Shown here piece after piece: positions 56,442 through 64,000 of a stretch of 64,000 nt of DNA. The translations under genes and the position numbers were made by a program. Below the pieces are notes generated by a model that saw only the letters and a program-made list of their open reading frames with translations, ran no database searches and was not told the origin of the DNA. Source of the DNA: Oxytricha trifallax (Eukaryota > Ciliophora > Spirotrichea > Sporadotrichida > Oxytrichidae); assembly GCA_000711775.1 (NCBI GenBank), contig ARYC01000490.1:1-64000 (forward strand), given 5' to 3'. Position 1 is the first letter of the stretch. The number at the start of each line of letters is the position of its first letter.

Positions 56442-56814
56442 ATGGAATTCTTTCATGAACTCAAACCCAACCTTGCAGCCACTCAAGGAAGTAAGTACAG
56501 ATAGCATTTCTAACTTATAAATTTATATAACCTCAATATTTTCTAAATGAATCACTTCATGTTTACTTAACTATGTCAATTTTAGACAGTAACGAAGCAA
56601 GAAAAGCTGCAGAAGTAGAAATTAGAAGGTTACGCGATCAAGATCCTGTAAGTATTTTTACATCAATGTATCAAAGATAAATATCATCAAGAATTACAGA
56701 TAAATATACACAAAATTTGAGATAAGGAGATTATTAAACTCACATTTATAGAGGAAATTCGTTGCAACATTGACCATGGAAATTGCTGATGTATCAAACA
56801 CTGACAAAGTTAGA
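56442..56814 (+). CDS. Importin-beta-like N-terminal MDS
   Basis: ATG 56442 begins MEFFHELKPNLAATQGN. After two GT-AG introns (about 56491-56584 and 56649-56751) it continues SNEARKAAEVEIRRLRDQDP, then RKFVATLTMEIADVSNTDKV and Arg, the first HEAT repeat of an importin-beta/karyopherin (cargo carrier through nuclear pores). The coding signal stops at about 56814; the central HEAT repeats are not in the following AT-rich 600 bp. They must lie elsewhere, as expected for a scrambled germline gene. About 58 residues are present here. Confidence 0.6.
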
Positions 56815-57509
56815 ATATAAAACCAAAAATATAATTTTAATCAAAATTTATTTAGGAGATTTTAAATATGATTTTTGTTTCTTAAATATAAAAATCAAAG
56901 TAAATTAAATTTTTTTAGCAACATTCTTTTGCCATTAAAATAGCAATCTATTTATTTAATATCAATTATACTTAGAACTTATAGTTATAGTAAATTAATT
57001 TATCAATGTAATCATATTAGAAAAATTAAAAACCATTAACAAATCTTAATTTTTTAAAATTGATTAATTTAATAGAAAGATGTTGATTTAATAAATATTT
57101 AGTCTGATTTTATTATATATGAAAAACTTATAATATTATAAATAAAACCAGAATAAAATTAACACATCTTGAGCTAAGATTTTTTTTTGCAACATTCTTA
57201 TAGCTAAATAAAATAAAATCACAGTTGCCACTTCAAATTGAATATACTTAATGATAAATTAAATGGCTCAGGGAACAGACTAATTAATCAATTCTTTTTA
57301 AACAATTTAATATAATACTTGAGCATACACTGTAATACAATGCATAATAATTGTAAAATTGGTAGATGATAAAATTGATAAAATTAAAAACAAATATATA
57401 ATCACAAATAAAATCTTACTAATCAAGTGATAATTTAATTTACACTAATCTTTTACTTTTTTTATCATACTTCATAAATTGTTCTCTTTGATTATGTAAC
57501 TTCTCTATT
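56815..57509. other. AT-rich non-coding DNA
   Basis: About 700 bp after the importin N-terminal MDS. A poly-T run followed by AGCAACATTCTT recurs (about 56910 and 57180). No gene is seen. It is likely IES or spacer. Confidence 0.5.
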
Positions 57510-59163
57510 TCACTAATCTATTTATTAATCTGCTTTGAGCTTGAGAACAATTAGTATAGCATAATCATTTTGAATGTTATAATCGCTTAGTGTTTTACCA
57601 TCCTCTAGCTGTTTGGCACCTATTATTAGTCTTAGTTAGTCGGCTGGAATTCCCTCTTTGTTTTATATCATAGCTTTGATATTTTCGATTGGTTCATTTT
57701 CATCTACAGGAAGAGTAAGAGTCTTGCCGCCTAATCAAAAAATTATAACATTTTTCGAGAATTATTAAAAAAATAAATTTATAACATTGAGTTGAACAGA
57801 ATTATTTTTGATATAAAAAAACAGATTATAAAAAAATTAACCTATAAGATTAAATTATTAGAAATTTACAAAAGATTAAAGTCAATTTAGTTATTAATTC
57901 ATAAAAAATTCTTATGGATTGTGTTAAATAGCATTTAGTGTAATAATATTTAAAAGTTATCAAATAAAATCTTAATTTAACATTTCACATAATTTTTTCT
58001 AATGTCTTTGCATGAATTTACATCCCAATTCTTAATTTAAGAACCAAGTGAAGTGTAGACTCATTTTAAATGTTGTAATCACTCAAATATCTTCCATCCT
58101 CAAGAAGTTTGCCGTTGAAGACCAGTCTCACTTGATCAGGTGGAACCCATCCTTTATCCAAAATCTTTTCTCTTATAATTTCAATTGAGTCAGATTCTTC
58201 AACCTCAAGAGTTTTAGTTTTACCACTCAAGGTCTTAACATATATATTCATACCTCCTCTTAATCTAAGGACAGTGAAGATTGTAGATTCTTTTTAAATA
58301 CCGTAGTCTTTTAAAGTTTTGCCAACCAAAAGCTCTTTACCACCAAAGATCAATCTCAATTAATCAGGAGGTATGCCTTCCTTATCTTGAAGTTTAGCTC
58401 TAATACTCTCAATGCTTTCATCTTATTCAACTTCGAGAGTAATTGTTCGTCCAGTTAAAGCCTTTACAAAAATCTACATACCACCTCTTAATCTGAGCAC
58501 CATGTGTATGGTTGATTCTTTTTATAAACCATAATCGCTTAAAATTTTTCCATCCTAGAGTTTTTTACCTCCAAATACTAATCTAATATGATCAGGTGGC
58601 ATGCCTGGCTTGTCTTAAATCTTCGCTCTAATACATTCGATTGTATCATCTAATTCAACTTCAATCGTGATTGTTTTACCAGTCAAAGTTCTCACAAATA
58701 TCTACACACCACCTTTCAAATTTAAGACCTAATAGAGAGTTGATTGATTCCCAATGTTGTAATCTTTAATCGTTTTTTTGTTATCAAGAAATTTTCCACC
58801 AAAAGCTAGCCACAAAGGGTCTGGTAGGGTAACCACCTTTTCTTAAATTTTCTATTTAACCATTGCAATAGTATCAGATTCATCAACATCAATTGCATAG
58901 GTTTTACCGTTAACAATTTTCACAAATATTTACATCCCTTATTTTGTCTGAGTATTTTATTGATGGATCGGTTCTTAATGAATATTGTTATGCGAACTAG
59001 TTTTATTTTCCTCTAACTAAATTGTAGAATCAACAACTTTCTAGTAATCTAATGGGACATCAGTTTTTTGTTGGATTATGGATTTGGCGTTTACTATTGC
59101 TAATGTTTTATCAATATCACTAGAAATAGTATTGTCTGCAAGATTTTTGGAATTAGGTTACAT
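57510..59163 (-). CDS. Diverged polyubiquitin-like protein, about six repeats
   Basis: ATG 59163 opens a frame of ubiquitin-type repeats that all differ. Unit 0 is a decayed half-unit ([20 protein letters not shown]); unit 1 [20 protein letters not shown]; unit 2 [20 protein letters not shown] with [17 protein letters not shown]; unit 3 [20 protein letters not shown] with LRLRGG; unit 4 [20 protein letters not shown] with LRIG in place of LRGG. Unit 5 is [20 protein letters not shown], ending LKLKADQQIDQ without Gly-Gly. Units 1-3 keep a Gly-Gly junction (LKGG/LRGG), so hydrolases might release some; units 4-5 look uncleavable. Canonical polyubiquitin genes have identical units. One IES (57736-58003, pointer ATTAG) splits unit 5. 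TAA/TAG stand at Gln sites such as MQIF. Confidence 0.9.
57736..58003. other. IES, pointer ATTAG (minus strand), 268 bp, in the ubiquitin-repeat gene
   Basis: Joining at ATTAG gives [20 protein letters not shown] in frame, completing the last unit. Confidence 0.8.
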
Positions 59164-62100
59164 TTACTGAATTTTTAATTAAAATTGGTTTTTAATTATA
59201 TTAAGATCAATTATTTGGCTTTTAAAGTATTCATGAAATCTATTTGATTCCTATTAATTAACTTAATTAAAACTTAAACCCGATTAGTGTAATATTTTTA
59301 CTATTAATAAAATAAAGTTTAAGAAAAAAGCTTGACACCAAGTGAATTTATTTTTATCATAATGAATCTAAAAAGTATAATTTCTTAAAAACATATATTA
59401 TACATAATGACTAATTAAAACAAGTTAACTTGATGTCTTGATATTTAATTAAAAAAATTATATTATAATTAATCATAATTATAAGTTTTATCAAAATATT
59501 ACATTTATTTTTCAATTTTGACAAAAATATCAGTACTAATAAATTAAATAACAGAATATAATGTTTGATTTTTAAATTAAAATAAGTATTTATTTGTATA
59601 ATATGAAGAATTAGCAATTAAATAATTTCTGGTCAATATAGGCATTCTAGAAAAATATTCTAACTAATATTTTATTTTCACAACCTTTAAAATCAATGTG
59701 ATAAGTTAATTTATTTAAAAAATAGTTAAGTAAAATAAATGCAAGGTTTGGGATATTTAAAAAAAGTTATTTAAATTATTTTATCATTTAAATAACTTTT
59801 TGGAGATTACATATTATTTTATTTGAAATGTTTAAGTCAATTTTTAAAATTCATTTGTTAAATTTATTTTTAAATAATCGTAAAGATTAATTGAAATTTG
59901 AAATTTTAAAAATATTCTACAAGATATTATTTGAGTGATATTTTGATTCCTTATATGAAGGGCAGTTTTGGTAATATCTTTTTTTTTAAAAGTTTAAATA
60001 ACTTTTAATAATTTTGTTTAATATATTTGACTATTCATTTCAGACATAATCATTTTTATAATTCAAATTAAATTTGAATTAATCAAGAAACCATAAAATA
60101 AATTTAAATAAAATCATGTAGCCGAAATAATTGCTCTAATAATAAATAAAATGAAAGAAATGGAATAAAGTCATTTAAACAAAAATAAACAACCAGCAAA
60201 TTGGATTAATTAAAACGATATTCCAATATTTCCTAGAGAAATAATCAATTTCTAACTTACTTAATTAAATTTCTGAAACAGACTCATATTTAATTTTAAA
60301 TCATTCGATAAAAATATAAAATAAAAATGCTCAATCCACCTTAGTTTAATGTAAATTGCCTATTTTTTTATTAAATTATATTCAGTATTGTAAAATTAAA
60401 AAAAATAATCAATTGCTAATATCAGTTTCTTAATTTTATGAATTAAAATTACATCAAAAAGTTATATTGACAAATAAAATTATAAATTTATATATTTTAC
60501 TAATATGGTTTAATATTATCCCGATCATTATTTATTATGATAATGGCTTAATAAACCCACACTTGTTTATATCTAGATTACACTCTATATTATTTATATT
60601 AACTAAAATTATAAAGTATTCTCATAATTATCAATTTAAGAAATGAGATATATATATATATATGAAATTAATATTCTTATATTTTTTAAAAAGGAGTTAA
60701 ATCCATTAATATTATTGACTTAAAATAGATACAGATTTTCAAATTTATTATAAAAAATTTAGATTTGAAAAATTACTAAATAATTGTTTAATTTATAATC
60801 TTTTTGGTTTAAATCTTAAAGGTACTTAAAATCTATAGATTATAAAGTAAATATTATATTGGCAATAAAATTGAAAAAAATTATGCTAGAAATAATGAAA
60901 AGTTATTATTTAATACTGAATTTGGTATATAACTTTTTGAAATTAAATCTATCAAGATAAAACTATAAACAGTATTCACGAGTGGTAAATATATTTACTA
61001 TGCTAAATGCTTTGAAATGATAATTATCGTATTAAAGATAAAATCTAAATACAGTAAAAGAATTTAGTTTTGTAGTTACATAGCTACTTATCCATATTTT
61101 TGTTCTATAAAATACACTCTCTGCAGCTGATAATAATTCTCATATTTTAAATATTTTCAGTGTATTTATACTATCAGTGCTTATCTTGACTTTTACAATT
61201 AATTATGTTTCAACTTTAGTTTCAATTTCAGCATATAAATCACTTTACAAGATAAGATTTAATTAAGATTACTGTAGATATAAATCAATGATAAAATATG
61301 GACAAGGGTGAATAAGTTTCGATAAAAATATTTTATTTTTAAAAAGTTCAATTTTAGCTAAACTTAGTTTACTTTAATTTAAATTATATTTCTGATTGAT
61401 TTCCATTTACTGAGCTAAGCTGAATATAAAAAAATATTGTCTTGAAATAAACTCTTTTATTTGTTATCACTGTAGTTAATCCTTTTGTAGAAGTAGTATG
61501 TGGAAGAAATATCTTTATAATATCTTATATATCAAGATTTATCCAAAATATTACTTTTATTTTTTAATTGTGAGTATGCATAATAAATAACTAAATAATT
61601 TATGCCTCATCAATAAATTTAATTTATCTCATTAAAATTACAATTAGAAATAATTAAAATAATAATATAATTGTAATATTAAATGATTATTTATTAAATT
61701 CAAGAAATAAATCAAATATTTAATAATTTATCGATAGAATAAAATTATTTAATTTCAAATAAATATTGTAATAAATAATAATTATTATTTTAATTAAATA
61801 ACTTTATAATTAATTCACATATTATCCAATTGATAATATTAGTTTAAGGAATAGATTAATAACATGATAATAGATAAAAAAAGGATATAATTAATAAATG
61901 ATTCTTATAAAAATAACAATGAGGGAAAAATTAATGCCCAAAAATATATTTAATTTGTGGTTAAACATAAGAGTTTCCATTATAATATAAATTGAGAAAC
62001 CTCAATTATTAAATTTAACACCAAAATATGTTCTCATTTAATTATTTATTTAAAATTTATTAAAAATGTATAATCATATTAAATCTCAAAAGTCAATAGC

Positions 62101-62955
62101 ATGAGAAATAGAAATATAAATATATTAGCATTTTATTACAAAAGAATTAATATTAAAAATCATTTAAATCATTTAAATAAATAATTAATATTATTATCTA
62201 TTACAGGAATCACAGAATATTTGAATAAATTGATATGATAATAATATTTAAATATACAAGTTTGAAGTAAATTCTTACTTGATTTATATATAATAACTAA
62301 GTTTAAAAATTATACAATAGTGTTAAATTAATGTTACTATTAATAAAAAAGTATCTATGAGTTTAATTCTTACTTATTTTTATTACTTCTATAAACAAAT
62401 CTGGAGTGATTAAAAGCATTTAATTCAATTATATATTTCTATAAATATAATTAAATGATATAATATAATATTAATCTTTAGTTTATCTTATATGATAATG
62501 AAGTAATTAATAAATTATTAGTAACTATATTTTTTATTTATTTGATGGAATTATTATTCATTTGTACAATTTATTTAGTTATAATAGATTCTGTTTTATT
62601 TTGGATTTTATTGAAATAATATAATAATTGAATTTTTATCTGCACTAGTACTCTTATTGATTATAAATTTATATTTAAAATTATTTTAAGTAAAACACAA
62701 GAATTTAAATTTCAATTAAAAATCTTTTGTCATAAAATTCTTGCTGTGTCTAGTATTAATATTATCATTAATCAATGCATATAATTTAGATTTAAATTTA
62801 TAATATCAGGAAATTTATCAATCAAATATTGTGGATTTTATTTTTAATTCTAATTTCATATTTTTAATTTTTAAATAAATTGTTCTTTTTTTAGATAAAT
62901 TCAATATTGTTACTATAATATATAATAGGCTAAAAATATGATTGTAATTAATGAA
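59164..62955. other. AT-rich germline DNA, no gene seen
   Basis: About 3.8 kb with very few G/C bases, short simple repeats such as (TA)n at about 60650-60661, and no frame with protein-like composition. It could be IES or intergenic germline-limited sequence. Confidence 0.6.
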
Positions 62956-62957
62956 TA

Positions 62958-63381
62958 TTGTAGAAATACATTTGAATTTGGAAAATTAATTATAATTTAA
63001 TTTAATATAAATCAAAACTGTGGCAGTTAAAGTTGGCCAATTTAAACGATCTTGGGTTCATACGATAAAGAATTCAAAATTATCTGGACTTTACTATTGG
63101 CGGTACTATTTTATTGCATCCCTGGAGCGAGATAACTTCACTTTAATTAAACTCAATTAAATTCATTAAATTATACCCTCACATTAAAGTCGAGTTATCT
63201 AGCTCAAGGGATGAGATAAAATAGTACCACTGCTAATAGTAAAGTCCAGCTTATTTTTGAATTAATTCTCTATCTAAAGAACCCTAGATCGTTTAAATTG
63301 GACAACTTTAACTGCCACTAATTTTAAATAAAATAAATTAATTTTAATATAACTTTTCCAAATTAAAATGTATTTCTTCAA
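62958..63381. mobile_element. MITE copy 2, near-palindromic, TA target
   Basis: 424 bp flanked by TA (62956-62957 and 63382-63383). Ends TTGTAGAAATACATTTGAA, inner arms with GTGGCAGTTAA, AATTCAAAATTATCTGGACT and TTGGCGGTACTA. Same family as 17660-18071 by terminal and internal motifs, but diverged. Arms of about 190 bp surround a short AT-rich centre. Non-coding. Confidence 0.85.
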
Positions 63382-63383
63382 TA

Positions 63384-64000
63384 TAAGAAAGTTATTGTCT
63401 TCAGATTAAGTGAATAAATCTTGACTTTAAAATATTAACTAATAATTTACAAATATAAATTAAAAGGTTTATTTTATTTTTTCTTTCTACATAATATCAT
63501 TTGTGTCATTTAATCACACTTTTTACTAGATTTACAATCAAATATATAAACAACTATTTAAAAAAATAAATTAAAAAAATAAAAAATGCTTTTGACAAAC
63601 GATATTTATAGCTACTGAAAGAGATTTATAATTTTAAAATAAAATTGTCAATATATATAAATTTTAAGATATGAAAAAATATCAGGTAAATTCTTTATTT
63701 AATTATTATTTTTTTCTATGATTGGCTATTATAGAATGTTTTGAGAACAGTTAATAATTATTCTTTTTAAAATTTATTCAAATTAAGTATTATTTAGAAT
63801 ATAAAATATCTTAATAAATCTCATTGTCTGAAAAACATAAACAAATTTGGATGAATTATTTAAATTATAATTAAATAAATTTTGATATTTTAATTAAATG
63901 ATAGATAACCTTGAAATACAAAATTCTAAATTATTTATATGATTATGCTAATTAATAATTATTTTTTAGTCTTACAAATAAAAAGATATTTAATTTCTTA
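63384..64000. other. AT-rich DNA, nothing recognised
   Basis: About 600 bp to the end of the window with no coding, repeat or RNA signal that I can see. Confidence 0.6.

Noticed and set aside
1-64000. tRNA, rRNA, CRISPR arrays or bacterial operons
   Set aside because: No cloverleaf, rRNA core motif or spaced-repeat array was seen; the code, introns and gene families are eukaryotic.

Overview
The window looks like germline (micronuclear) DNA of a spirotrich ciliate of the Oxytricha/Stylonychia kind. UAA and UAG are read as glutamine throughout: in ubiquitin-like repeats, NME7, acyl-CoA oxidase, CCDC47 and RdRP, in-frame TAA/TAG fall where family members carry Gln or a polar residue, and the recognised genes end in TGA. 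G4T4-type telomere-like sequence ends a set of Tc1/mariner-class transposons that I identify as telomere-bearing elements (TBEs). Genes are cut by short AT-rich inserts flanked by direct repeats of 2-9 bp (pointers); removing the insert plus one repeat restores the family-consistent reading frame. I inferred these internal eliminated sequences (IESs) by eye. Conventional small GT-AG introns are present too.

Layout. 1-1387: part of a TBE with a transposase on the minus strand, inserted in a long GC-richer ORF (1388-2848) that diverges from a second unidentified ORF (3213-3862). 4086-5350: a different Tc1-like transposase with a D34E motif. 5527-6800: a 9-bp minisatellite and the palm region of a LINE-type reverse transcriptase. 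6865-7905: a 1-kb foldback element. 8200-13820: AT-rich DNA with a decayed TBE at 11130-12622. 13820-28074 (minus): one very large surface-protein gene, with ectodomain MDSs at 24686-28074 and the membrane domain at 13820-17037. It is split by a 7.65-kb IES packed with a TBE (17277-21723), two further TBE pieces, a MITE and an 0.88-kb foldback whose outer end coincides with the pointer.

28658-59163 is gene-dense: NME7, an SR-type fusion to the ubiquitin-like protein Hub1/UBL5, coiled-coil proteins, a cellular RNA-dependent RNA polymerase, acyl-CoA oxidase, CCDC47, a long Gln-rich coiled-coil protein, a Cys-rich secreted-type protein, an apparently scrambled importin-beta-like gene with an inverted segment, and a diverged polyubiquitin-like gene. 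59164-64000 is very AT-rich without recognisable genes, except for a second copy of the MITE found inside the TBE.

The genes do not form a pathway. What unites the window is genome rearrangement: host genes broken into MDSs, IESs from about 16 bp to 7.6 kb, and mobile elements lodged in DNA that would be removed when the somatic nucleus forms. An RdRP gene lies in the same interval; a role in small RNAs that guide elimination is possible but not shown here.
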